Part shown: piece by piece, positions 41,721 through 51,624 of the stretch | Position numbering within the stretch: position 1 is the stretch's first letter | Layout: every line of letters begins with the position of its first letter | Assembly: GCA_037127315.1 (NCBI GenBank) | Contig: JBBBDQ010000420.1 | Coordinates: 2,235,001 to 2,299,000 of the forward strand | From: Ascarosepion bandense | Taxonomy: Eukaryota > Mollusca > Cephalopoda > Sepiida > Sepiidae | Reading direction: 5' to 3' | Length of the DNA: 64,000 bases | The notes under the pieces: model-generated | What the model was told of the DNA's origin: nothing | Database searches by the model: none | The model's input: only the letters and a program-made list of their open reading frames with translations | Position numbers and translations under genes: made by a program

Positions 41721-42270
41721 TTAAGGTGCCTCTACATTAGCCATTTTAATTTTCCGCCTCTATGACACCGACTTCCTATCTTACAATCATCATCATTTCT
41801 TTTAACATGATGTGCCCTTGTCTTATTAGTGATTATTTTCATTTCTTCTAAACACCATTCGTCTCCTTACTCTCCCTTTTGCAAAGATCTTAATTGCACT
41901 TAACCAAAACTATAGTGGAAACTATCAGTTACATGATTGGCATCTGATTCGCTTTCTATTTTTCCGTCTTGTTTTGTTTAGAATTTCTTGTGAAGCAAGT
42001 CAGAGTCAAACGCGTTATTAATCCGCCATCACAGTACCAGATTCGGACCGCAGCAGATGGTAACGTGTGAACACAGAGCGACACAAGGTATTCCCGCGTC
42101 TCGCGCACATAATTTCCAATGACCCCTTCAGACGTTATCCTCACCACCTGACCATTTCAGTAAGGATGTCGCTGACGGTCTTTCCTCTCTTCTACTTACC
42201 ACTTTACGCGGATATTTTGGACTTTATATTTCCTTTTCTTTCGCCACTTATTCAATATTTCTTTCTTTTC
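41721..42270. other. no gene recognised
   Basis: More balanced composition around 41980-42180, but no frame with recognisable domains. Could be an old repeat. Confidence 0.45.
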
Positions 42271-42279
42271 GTGTCTCGC

Positions 42280-45000
42280 ATTTTTCTCCTTGGCTCTATT
42301 TTCTTAAAATTCGAGCACTTACTTTCTTTCTTTCTTTTATTTCTTTCAATAATTTCATTCTTTTTTTTCTTCATCTTATTTTTTATTCTTTGTTTCTCTT
42401 TCGTTTCTCGTATTTACACTGTTGGCTGTATTTTCTTTACATTTGGGGAGATTCTTTTTGTCTTCTTTCTTTCTCAATAATTCCTTTCTTTCTTTTTTTG
42501 CTTCATTATATTCTTTCTTTCTTTACTTATTCGTTTCTTGCGTTTCTTTCATTGGCCCTATTTTCTTTACATGCTTTCTTTCTTTCTTTTACTTTCTTCA
42601 ATAATTCTTTTTTCCTTCGTTATTTTCTTTCATTCTTTTCTCATTCATTTCTTGCATTTCTCTCATTGGCTCTATTTTCTTTATATACTTTCTTTCTTTC
42701 TTTTAATTGCTTCAGTAATTCTTTTTTCCTTCGTTATTTTCTTTCTTTCTTTTCTCATTTGTTTCTTGCTTTTCTCTCATTGGCTTTATTTTCTTTATAT
42801 ATTTTCTTTCTTTCTTTTAATTCTTTCAATATTTCTTCTTTTTTTCCTTCGTTATTTTCTTTCTTTCTTTTCTCATTCGTTTCTTGCATTTCTCTCATTG
42901 GCTCTATTTTCTTTATATACTTTCTTTCTTTCTTTTACTTGCTTCAATAATTCTTTTTCCTTCCTTATTTTCTTTCTTTCTTTTCTCATTCATTTCTTGC
43001 TTTTCTCTCATTGGCTCCATTTTCTTTATATATTTTTTTTCTTTTACTCCTTTCAATAATTCCTTTCTTTTTTTCCTTCCTTATTTTCTTTCTTTCTTTT
43101 CTTAGTCGTTTCTTGCATTTCCCTCATTAGCTCTATTTTCTTTATATACTTTCTTTCATTCTTTTCCTTCTTTCAATAATTCCTTTCTTTTTTTCCTTCG
43201 TTATTTTCTTTCTTTCTTTTCTCATTCGTTTCTTGCATTTCCCTCATTGGCTCTATATTCTTTATATATTTTCTTTCATTCTTTTACTTCTTTCAATAAT
43301 TCCTTTCTTTTTTTCCTTCGTTATTTTCTTTCTTTCTTTTCTCATTCGTTTCTTGCATTTCTCTCATTGGCTCTATTTTCTTTATTTATTTTCTTTCTTT
43401 TATTTCTTTCAATAATTCCTTTCTTTTTTTCCTTCGTTATTTCCTTTCTATCTTTTCTTATTCGTTCCTTGCATTTCCCTCATTGGCTCTATTTTCTTTA
43501 TATACTTTCTTTCATTCTTTTACTTCTTTCAATAATTCCTTTCTTTTTTTCCTTCGTCATTTTATTTCTTTCTTTTCTCATTCGTTTCTTGCATTTCCCT
43601 CATTGGCTCTATTTTCTTTATATACTTTCTTTCATTCTTTTACTTCTTTCAATGATTCCTTTCTTTTTTTCCTTCGTTATTTTCTTTCTTTCTTTTCTCA
43701 TTCGTTTCTTGCATTTCTCTCATTGGCTCTATTTTCTTTATATACTTTCTTTCTTTTTCATCTTTCAATAATTCCTTTCTTTTTTCCGTCATTATTTTCT
43801 TTCTTTCTTTTCTTATTCATTTCTTGCATTTCCCTCATTGGCTCTATTTTCTTTATATACTTTCTTTCTTTCTTTTAATTGCTTCAATAATTCTTTTTTC
43901 CTTCGTTATTTTCTTTCTTTCTTTTCTCATTCGTTCCTTGCATTTCTCTCATTGGCTCTATTTTCTTTATATACTTTCTTTTTCTTCTTTCAATAATTCC
44001 TTTCTTTTTCCTTCATTATTTTCTTTCTTTCTTTTCTTATTCATTTCTTGCATTTCCCTCATTGGCTCTATTTTCTTTATATACTTTCTTTCTTTCTTTT
44101 AATTGCTTCAATAATTCTTTTTTCCTTCGTTATTTTCTTTCTTTCTTTTCTCATTCGTTTCTTGCATTTCTCTCATTGGCTCTATTTTCTTTATATACTT
44201 TTTTTCTTTTACTTCTTTCAATAATTCTTTTCTTTTTTCCTTCATTATTTTCTTTCTTTTCTTATTCATTTCTTGCATTTCCCTCTTTGGCTCAATTTTT
44301 TATATACCTTTTTTTTCTTTTACTTTTTTCAATAATTCTTTTCTTTTTTCATTCGTTATCTTCTGTTTTCTATCCTTCCTTTTTCGTTTCTCGTATTTAC
44401 GCCGTTGACTATTTCCTTAGCATTCGAGTACATTCTTTCCTTTTTTATTCTGTCATTGCCTTTTGCTCTTTCTTTTCTCTTTCACTTTTCGCATTTTTCT
44501 TTTTGGCTTGATTTTCTTTACATTTGAATACTTTCTTTCTTCCTTTAATTCATTCAATAATTCCTTTCTTTTCTCCGTCATTATCTTCCTTTTTTCATTC
44601 TTTTCTCTTTCATTTCTCGCATTTTCCTCTTTAACTTTATTTCTTTATATTCAAGTTTATTCTTTCTTTTATTTTTTCAGTAATATCTTTATTTTTCTTT
44701 CATTTTCTTTCTTTTTTCTTTCTTTTCTCTTTTGTTTCTCACATTTCCCTCTTTCACTTTATTTTCTTAATATTCGAGTACTTTATTTATTTTTAATAAT
44801 TCCTTTCTGTTTTTTCTTTCGTTATCTTTCTTTTTCTTTTTGCTTCTCTTTTGTTCCTCGCATTTCCCTCTTTAGCTCTATTTTCTTTATATTCGAGTAC
44901 ATTTTTTTCTTTTATTTCGTTTAATAATTCTTTTTTCTTTTTTTCTTTTTTCTTACTCATTCTTACTTTCTATCTTTCTCTGACCTCTTTTAAGAAGTAC
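42280..45000 (+). repeat. minisatellite, about 22 units of about 120 bp
   Basis: Each unit has TCGTTTCTTGCATTTC, CTCATTGGCTCTATTTTC, TTTATATACTTTC, TTCAATAATTCC and CCTTCGTTATTTTC. Unit landmarks recur at about 42545, 42667, 42780, 42898, 43130, 43248, 43367, 43485, 43605, 43725 and on to about 44290. Central units are highly alike; outer ones (42290-42540, 44400-44900) are diverged and share an ATTCGAGTAC variant on both sides. The overlapping open frames (up to 186 codons, in all three plus frames) are a by-product of periodic pyrimidine-rich sequence. Confidence 0.95.
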
Positions 45001-45129
45001 CCTATTACATTTATTTCTCAATATTGTTCTTTCTTTTTAGTGATCTCTTTTTTAATATAATTCGGAAACATTTGTCCAAACAGTCATCTCAACATTGACG
45101 TTAAAACTGTTAAGTTGTGCACGGTTATT

Positions 45130-45605
45130 ATTATTATTATTATTTTCATCATTTCACCCCGAGCAAGGCGGAAACGCCACTGATGTGCAGGGGGTTACAT
45201 AAATGTAAAAAGATTAATTAGAAAAGAGTGAGGACTACAATCTAGTTAGAAAGGAGCAATAGAAAGCCGAGAAAGCAGGTGCGATGACAGATACATAGGT
45301 GAAGAGAAAGGGAAGGTTATACAGGGATGGGGAGAGAGCTAGAGTCCAGTGGTTAGTAGATGAGTATTGACTTTGCATTTAAATTTCTGGAGGTTGTAGC
45401 CGTCAGGAAAGCAAGAATACGGGAGCGAGTTCCACAGGCGGGAAGTGCGAGAGAGGAAGCTGCAGGAGTAGAATTGTCGTCTGCATTTGGCTAACCTGAC
45501 TGCGAATGGGTGGGACCCAGTTGCCAGTCTGGTTGCACGAGTAAACACCTGTTGAGGAGGCATCAGTGACTTAAGCTCGTCCGAGCTCGTCCGAGCAGAA
45601 GCCAT
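45130..45605 (-). mobile_element. LINE L-A 3' end, minus strand
   Basis: Tail complement at 45150-45200 (CACCCCGAGCAAGGCGG, CACTGATGTGCAGGGGG), preceded on the minus strand by 88 open codons (45605-45339) with SDELKSLMPPQQVFTRATRL and SRTSRLWNSLP. Well preserved but 5' truncated. A tandem 10-bp AGCTCGTCCG duplication lies at 45574-45593. Confidence 0.9.
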
Positions 45606-45639
45606 GAAAGTATTTAATTTCTTTTATATGCCTTATCTT

Positions 45640-45775
45640 TTCAGGACGTCGACCATCATGACATTCTATAATTGTCTACTGTTTATAGCTCTAAACAATG
45701 TTTGCTCTCTCGTTCTTCTCCCTGTTCTGCACTCCGCGGCTCGTCGTTCAGGAGCAAAGTGGAGTTATCAGATAC
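45640..45775 (-). mobile_element. RTE-like LINE L-B extreme 3' end
   Basis: TCAGGACGTCGACCATCATG and the following TCTATAATTGTC segment resemble the start of other minus-strand L-B tails. It lies between the L-A copy and satellite S2. Confidence 0.6.
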
Positions 45776-46400
45776 TCACTACCTGCTTGCCGGTGTGAAA
45801 CAATGAACAGCTAAGACTAGCTTTTGACCAACTTTGACAAACAATGACCAACTAAGACTGCGTAATCTTTGACCAGTGACCTGAGCGTACGTGGTTATGT
45901 TGCCCACGTTAAAAACTAACCATGTATCACAACTCGCTCCAGTGGGGTGGTGGGTAGATCCCGACCAGCTAAGACTAGCTTTTGACCAACTTCGATAAGC
46001 AATGACCAGCTAAGACAAGCTTCGTAACCAGTTACCACGTAGGCGGGGGCTGGGTAATCTTTGACCAACAACCTGAGTGTGTCACATCTCGCCTCAGTAG
46101 TGAGGGGACGCCTAAATATCACTCCGCTGCCCGTAGGGCAGGATCAAAATGTACTATCAGTTTACAAATACTCACTTTCTGCTCGCAGATGGGCAGGTTT
46201 GGAAGCAATGACCACCTAAGTCTAGATTTTGACCAGCTTTGAAAAGCAATGACCAGTTTAAACAGACAATGACCTGCTAAGACTAGCTTTGTACCCAGTT
46301 TGACTAGTTACCCGAACGTTCGCGCCCGGGGTTCCCACTTAAAAAACCTGACCTTGTGTCACATCTCATCTTAATGAAGGAGGGTGGGTAAATAATCCCT
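45776..46400 (-). repeat. satellite S2, three units, minus strand
   Basis: Complement of the array at 24170-25065: AGATACTCACT, CAATGACCAGCTAAGAC, TAATCTTTGACCA, TGAGCGTACG, CACGTTAAAAACT and CACAACTCGCTCCAGTGG recur at about 200-bp spacing. Confidence 0.85.
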
Positions 46401-46544
46401 GCTCTGCCATTTATTCACACCTCATTAGATAGCTTACGCACCGTTTAACTTTGCCCCTCTATCATGGAATGTGTTCAGGGAGTTCAAAAGTTTCCAAGCC
46501 CACCATGCACAGTTTGTGTCGCTGTATTTTCATCTGTCGCAGTG

Positions 46545-46845
46545 TTTACATTATTCGGACTATGGTCCTCATCTTTGTTGCCATCTGTACGACATTTAGG
46601 CAGTTATACGCTCCGGCTTTTGTTAGGTGGGAATTTCGAACCGAAACCTTTATTACAATCACTGGGATATATCGTTCTCATTCCTTGCGTAGTAATGCTC
46701 GATTGGAAATCATGAGTTATCTCCCTCTAACCCTGCAAGTTACTTGTTCACCACTGCTGTAATCTGGTATTGAACTCACAACTCTTTGGATCAAGTAACA
46801 GGAACTAACCACCGTCTTTATCCACTGGGCCATGTGTCCTTAAGG
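46545..46845 (-). mobile_element. tRNA-headed repeat (family D)
   Basis: Minus strand: head TGGCCCAGTGGATAAAGACG (box A) and GAGTTCAATACC (box B), then GGAGATAACTCATGATTTCC, GTAATAAAGGTTTCGG, and the 3' end ATGGCAACAAAGATGAGG with CCGAATAATGTAAAC. The hammerhead-like core seen at 57870 is degraded here. About 300 bp. Confidence 0.75.
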
Positions 46846-46864
46846 ACATGTCTCCTTCGTATTT

Positions 46865-47270
46865 TCTTTGCAAATTTCTATCCTCAAGGATAAAGAGAAG
46901 CAACAGAAACGTGGTTCTACAGAAGGATGCTGAGGATACTGCGTGAGAAAATACGAAATCTTGGTTGAAATGGAAACAAACATGAAACTATTACTTAACA
47001 TCAAGAAATGACTGTTAAGGATTCGGGGACATGAGGAAGGTGGGCTTGGAAAATCCGATACACACGGAACAGAGAGTGGGCAAGACAGACAGAAGTAAAC
47101 AATACATAACATCGTTAATGAGCTTGAGTAAATGGCTGGCGGAATAGAGCTTAGGAAAAATAGCAGAAAGACAAACTGTATTATGAGCAACAAGGGACAA
47201 GGAAGTTGTGGGGAGCGATGATCACCTGCGTCTTGAGGGAACACGGCACCTGAAGAAGAATTTGCTTACA
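46865..47270 (+). mobile_element. RTE-like LINE 3' end (L-B), plus strand
   Basis: GTGGTTCTACAGAAGGATGC, GAAGGTGGGCTTGG, ATGGCTGGCGG, ending GCGATGATCACCTGCGTCTTG and CGGCACCTGAAGAAG. Broken frame. Confidence 0.83.
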
Positions 47271-47299
47271 TGTTTCGCAGTGTTTACATTATTCGGACT

Positions 47300-47410
47300 A
47301 TGGAGCATGGGATGCTCAGCATTCTTCTGATAAACGAGATTTCTGTTGCTTCAAGCCTCTTTTCATCCGTAGAAGAAGACGGTCGTATAATTCTGCAATG
47401 AAACATAACC
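47300..47410 (-). mobile_element. RTE-like LINE L-B fragment
   Basis: Minus-strand piece (GGGATGCTCAGCATTCTTCTG, then GTTGCTTCAAGCCTC), inverted relative to the copy just upstream; a family-D end (TTACATTATTCGGACTATGG) lies at the junction. Confidence 0.7.
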
Positions 47411-47540
47411 AATATGAAACGGTTGATAATATTTAAAGAGACTCGTAACAGAAAACATTTTTCCATTGAAGAACAATAAAAAGAAAATTTAATTTAGATC
47501 TGAATTTATTTGGCTCTCTACTATTTTAAACTATTAACAC

Positions 47541-48752
47541 TGTGAATAAATTCTCGCTGTTTTCTAAAAGATGACGTTCCCAGAACTGCGTACAAGAAAC
47601 TTTAGATGGTAACGCATCTATAAACAAGTACTATAGACAAACTTGAAATTCAGTGTATGTCATTTCACCAAAATCTAAAAATCTTTGTTTTTCATAGCGT
47701 TAAACATGTCAGATTTCGTGCCAAAGTAAGAATATTTGCAAGGAATTTTCCTGCACTACTTTATTCAAAAGAAATCTACAGCTGAAGCACTCAGAATTCT
47801 TGTTCAGATTTATAGCAACCATGCTCTGTTGGAAACAACATGGAGAGATTGGTTTAAACACTTAAAAAATGATTTTGATGTTGAAGATAAAAAGAAAAAT
47901 AGTGAACCGAAAATATCTGAAGCCGAATTGGAAGAATTACTTCACGAAGACTCATGTCAGAAGCAAATTGAACTGGTAGAATCATTAGAAGTTGATTAAA
48001 CAGCAGTTTCGAAATGTTTGAAAGAATTAGGAATTATATAAAAGTATGGAAATTGGGTGCCGTACGAGTTGAAGCCGAGAGACGTTGAACAGCGTCTTGT
48101 CACGCGTAAACATCTGCTTAAACGGCAGAAGAGGAAAGGTATTTTCTTTTTGCATCGTATCATGACCGAAGATGAAAAGTTTAACCCTAAGCGTAGAAGA
48201 TCGTTGGGTAAACGCAGTCATGCATCAACATTGGCGGCAAAACCGAAATATCCATGGTTCGATACTTCTGCTCTGCATTTGGTGAGATCAGCTGGGTGTA
48301 GTGTATTATGAGCTGCTCAAGCCGACCGAAATCATTATGGGAGGTTGCTGTCGACTACAACTGATGCGTTTGAACCGAGCATTGAAAAAAAAAAACGACC
48401 GCTATACAAGCAGAGATGCGACAAAGTGATAATGCAACATGACAACACTAGGCCACATGTTGCAAAACCTACTTGGAAACGCTTAAATGGGAAGTTCTAC
48501 CCCACCCGCCGTATTCACCATCCGATTATCACTTGGTCCGATAAATGTCAGATGGCCTGGCTGAGCAGCACTTTTATTCTTATGATGATACCAAAAAAGA
48601 CGTGTAGTTTTTCCGGCGTGTAATTCAAACGATGCCAAAAAGAGAGGAAAATGTAGTAGCCAGCTTTAGACAATATTTTGCACATGTTTCTTACTAATTA
48701 TTGAAAATAAAATACTACTATTCATGAATAATCAGCGTCAACTTATTCAATA
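47541..48752 (+). mobile_element. mariner transposon, degraded copy 1
   Basis: Candidate ends TGAATAAATTCTCGCTG (left) and the complement TTGAATAAGTTGACGCTGAT (right) are imperfect inverted repeats. They enclose about 1.2 kb, the normal mariner length, containing a broken transposase. Confidence 0.82.
47706..48620 (+). pseudogene. mariner transposase, degraded (copy 1)
   Basis: Reads through stops and frameshifts as a mariner transposase: N-terminal helix-turn-helix region (LHYFIQKKSTAEALRILV, WRDWF), the WVPYELKPRDVE linker, first catalytic Asp in TEDEKF, second in QHDNTRPHVAK, third in SDYHL (different frame, near 48525). About 18 bases before the third Asp are deleted relative to copy 2. 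At least four in-frame stops; inactive. Family length about 345 residues. Confidence 0.93.
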
Positions 48753-48776
48753 ATAATGATAATAATAGTGATGATA

Positions 48777-48800
48777 ATAATAATAATATATATATATATA
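48777..48800. repeat. (AAT)n/(TA)n tract
   Basis: Short compound tract just after the mariner end. Confidence 0.85.
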
Positions 48801-48803
48801 ATT

Positions 48804-49030
48804 TATTTGTTTAAACATTATTTTTAATCGATACTCGTATTTCCGTAGATATTCTGTTTTTAATCAAACTATATATATATCTACCAGCTTTATTATTTAC
48901 GATAATTTTTTTAGCAAAATGTATGTCATTCTGCGACCCCGATCAACATAATAAATATAGTTTTTGACTAAAAACAGAATATCTACTCAAATACGAGTAT
49001 CGATTAAAAATAACGTTCAAACAAATAAAT
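48804..49030. repeat. foldback inverted repeat
   Basis: Arms of about 65-75 bp (48804-48870 and 48955-49030) are inverted copies sharing ATCGATACTCGTATTT, GTAGATATTCTGTTTTTA and AACGTTATTTTTA (variants). Single-arm fragments occur at 13130-13220, 25190-25265 and 40093-40165. MITE-like; no coding sequence. Confidence 0.82.
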
Positions 49031-49063
49031 TAAATATGCCAGTTGTTAAAACCATTTCGTTGA

Positions 49064-49215
49064 TATATATATATTAGTCATCCACATACAAGCCTGTTTC
49101 GCTGTATCACAGCTCATCAGTGTGGCTAAACGCATCCACTTAGCTTCTGGCCGGGATCGAAACTCAACCGATTTGGTGTTAGTCGGAGTTGCTACTCCCT
49201 AAGCCATCAGCGCAT
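49064..49215 (-). mobile_element. tRNA-headed element with hammerhead ribozyme (family E)
   Basis: Minus strand: box A-like GGCTTAGGGAGTAGCAAC, box B GGTTGAGTTTCGATCC about 35 bases later, then AGAAGCTAAGTGGATGCG, the hammerhead (49129-49074) and an AT run. The same order (tRNA-like head, hammerhead, TA tract) occurs at 60060-60285. A tRNA promoter plus a self-cleaving RNA resembles the schistosome Sm-alpha SINE-like elements. Confidence 0.8.
49074..49129 (-). ncRNA. hammerhead ribozyme, type I, all core bases intact
   Basis: Minus strand, in order: outer stem I UUAG; inner stem I CCACA; core CUGAUGA (complement of 49114-49120); stem II GCUG/CAGC with loop UGAUA (49101-49113); GAAA; stem III with ACAG and UUGU arms closing a two-base loop; A17 (complement of 49087); inner stem I UGUGG; bulge AUGA; outer stem I CUAA. 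Stem I is therefore 5 bp, a four-base bulge, then 4 bp. Every invariant position of the hammerhead consensus is satisfied, and cleavage is predicted after A17. Not tested. Confidence 0.9.
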
Positions 49216-49353
49216 GGAATCAGATGAGGGAAATTTTAACGTCTTGCATATAAGCAGTGTATACAGACGCCAGTCACCGAGAGAACTCAATTCATTTCTG
49301 AAGAGTCACGCATACAGCAGAAGTGGAAACTGTATATTTTTCATTTGTAAACA

Positions 49354-49410
49354 AATTATTATGCGACCTAGCTTTCTACCATGTGGTGTCGTCAGGCGAT
49401 TTGCAATAAC
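49354..49410 (-). ncRNA. hammerhead-like motif, same family as 12166
   Basis: Minus strand: GUUAUU, a bulge, CGC, CUGACGA, stem II ACC-ACAU-GGU, GAAA, GCUAGGU, C17, GCA, UAAUAAU. One mismatch in inner stem I and one in stem III relative to the copy at 12166-12226. Followed (plus-strand right) by a (TA)n tract at 49424-49479. Confidence 0.65.
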
Positions 49411-49421
49411 ATTCGACCAGT

Positions 49422-49423
<2 letters not shown>

Positions 49424-49485
<62 letters not shown>

Positions 49486-49525
49486 AGGATTAATTCAAAG
49501 ATGTTGAATGGCCATTTCGATATGA
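49424..49525 (+). repeat. (TA)n with attached conserved flank
   Basis: About 28 TA units, then TTAAAAAAGGATTAAT and TGTTGAATGGCCATTTCGAT as at 13858-13925. Confidence 0.85.
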
Positions 49526-49529
49526 AGAT

Positions 49530-50110
49530 CCCCACGGGGGACGACACATCACCTCAGCAACAGAAAAAACCTTTCAGAAACTGGAGAAAAATTAGTCTAC
49601 TTTTCCTTTTTAAATAGATTGCAAAGAAATTAAAAAATAAATAATAAAATAAAATAAAATAAAATAAAAATAAAAATAAAGGGAAAGAAAAAGAAAAAGA
49701 AAACGAAAAAGAAAAAGAAAAAGATAGAATGAAATCAAATAAATAAAAAAAGAAAAAAAATTGACATCGTCTGGGTTCGCAAAAAAAAGGGAGAATGTAA
49801 CTAAAAATTAACAGACAGCCGTGTTAAATCGACGTAAGTTTAAGCAACACGGAAAAAAGGTGGTAAGAGAGATAAAAGAAGGAAGGGAGGGAAAAAGAAA
49901 GAAACTAAAGAAAAAAAATTTTTTAAATATTACAGACGCTGGACAAATTCAAAAACCTAATTTCCCCAAAACGTTGAAGTATTAGAAAAAGGCCTTTACT
50001 TAAAAAGGCATAATTATTAATAAAAGGGAATAAAAAGATATAGGATTTAAAATAAAATTATTTTTTAAAAAATTAGGTCATTTAAAATTAAACTAAATAA
50101 AGACAACACT
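49530..50110. repeat. purine-rich AT block, no gene
   Basis: AAATAAAA and AAAGAAAAAG repeats (49640-49760) and further A/G-rich DNA. No recognised element. Confidence 0.7.
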
Positions 50111-50129
50111 AGGTAAAAAAAAAAAAAAA

Positions 50130-50366
50130 AATTAATTACAATTATTATATACATACCTATAGAAGTACACACATACATACATATATATACACACACAATT
50201 CTACGAATAAGAATACATATATACATACACATACACATACATACATTCAATTTATTACACACTTATATACATATACATGCGCATACACACATATATATGT
50301 GTACACACCTATATACAAAAAATTCATATACACATAATATACATGTGTACACATACATGCACACAT

Positions 50367-50436
<70 letters not shown>

Positions 50437-50620
50437 TCCATATGCACTCACACACATACATATTAATGAATATTATGAAAAGGAGCATTTAAATAGCTAA
50501 AAAAATTTTTTCAAAATTACATATAGCCCACATACATAAATACATATATACATATATATACATATATATACAAATATGCACATCCACACACAAACATACA
50601 CATATACATAAAAAAAAAAT
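50130..50620. repeat. (CA)/(TA)/(CATA) compound microsatellite region
   Basis: Long alternating purine-pyrimidine stretch with a pure (CA)n at 50371-50410, (TA)n at 50411-50435 and many ACATACATA units. Frames on both strands are Thr-His or Val-Cys repeats, not genes. Confidence 0.93.
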
Positions 50621-50688
50621 TAAAATTAAAAAGTTTTTTTTAAATATTAAAAAAATTATAGAAAAATTTAGAATTTAAAAATTAGAAG

Positions 50689-51047
50689 TTAAATTTTAAA
50701 ATCCGCCCTATGGCGGCACTTGTTTATAAATTCCCTCCTAAAGTTCAAATGTAAGTCCTGATGAGGATACTTCAAAATCAGAATCTTCTCTAATAAACAC
50801 AGACGACACCTATCACGAAAACTTTTAGGAGTACAAGCTGAGCCTATTAATTTCCAGCTGATTATAGGGTCCTGCCCTTCTTCCTTCATTTCCCAGAACC
50901 TACGTGATAGTGCCGTCTGGAATCTCTGTTTAGGGTTCGAAAACGAGTACCTGTGATTATAAAGCCTCTGTTTGAAAGAGCCCGCGGACATGCCAATATA
51001 GGTCCGGTAATTGTCCTTGTTATTAGATGGAGAAATGCGGGCTTCAT
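50689..51047 (-). pseudogene. Penelope-like element, GIY-YIG endonuclease C-terminus
   Basis: The minus-strand frame keeps the GIY-YIG domain of a Penelope-like retroelement: IYEARI (degenerate GIY) and TYIG, then Arg in SFKQR, His in YNHRYSF, and the catalytic Glu in CRLCLLEK, followed by LNFRREFINKCRHR and a stop at 50689. Both the Cys-x-x-Cys around the Glu and the CRHR end are typical of the family. The first dozen codons of the open frame (51087-51050) are encoded by a (TA)n tract, so its Met is spurious and the reverse transcriptase part is lost. Confidence 0.88.
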
Positions 51048-51165
51048 AAATTATATATATATATATATATATGTTATCATATAACATAAATTATATATAT
51101 ATATATATTATCATAAATTATATATATATGTATATATGTTATCATAAATTATATATATATATTTA
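51048..51165. repeat. repeated (TA)n with TTATCATAA spacer
   Basis: Four short (TA)n tracts separated by TTATCATA-AAATTA spacers, a small tandem array of about 40-bp units directly upstream (minus strand) of the endonuclease remnant. Confidence 0.88.
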
Positions 51166-51620
51166 TGTATAAACTGTTCGAATATTCTGTATGTTCAAGC
51201 GCTTTCGGTTATTTCTTTTGCCATATTTCTTCTTCTTTTTATATATTTTTTTTCTATTTAGAAGAAAAAGAGAAACGTTACTTAAAAGTTTTGAAAAACC
51301 ATGACAGTCAAAGCACATAGAAAAAGACATTAAACCGCTTGTCACTTTCTTATGTTTGTTTTTAGGCTCACAGTGTTTCGATTGTTGTGCACTCCATCCT
51401 TCCTTAGCTCTCTACCAATCCGAGTAACCTTTAGTGAATGTAGAATTACAAAGGTTATTCAATCTACAGGTTAGTTCGTTCTAATGTCCTCTCCATGTCT
51501 AAGGATATCGTGTCTTTGTTAATTGTTTGCTTATTTCCCGCCGTTTCCACTGAGATTAAGTACATTTGTACGAATCGACCAAGAGAGTGAAAAGACAATA
51601 ATTCTTATTTTATGTGCTGT
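51166..51620. other. no gene seen
   Basis: AT-rich spacer with nothing recognised. Confidence 0.5.
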
Positions 51621-51624
51621 GACC

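Noticed and set aside
40844..41724. Plus-strand frames of 127-193 codons, Ser/Leu/Phe-rich
   Set aside because: Produced by (CT)n, (CA)n and (TA)n tracts; translated residues follow the dinucleotide repeat.
42390..44511. Overlapping long plus-strand frames (up to 186 codons) encoding Phe/Leu/Ser-rich, membrane-like repeats
   Set aside because: They occur in all three frames of a pyrimidine-rich 120-bp minisatellite, which avoids stops by composition; no promoter, start context or codon bias supports translation.
42280..45000. CRISPR-like array
   Set aside because: Repeat units are about 120 bp, contiguous and have no unique spacers; surrounding DNA is eukaryotic.
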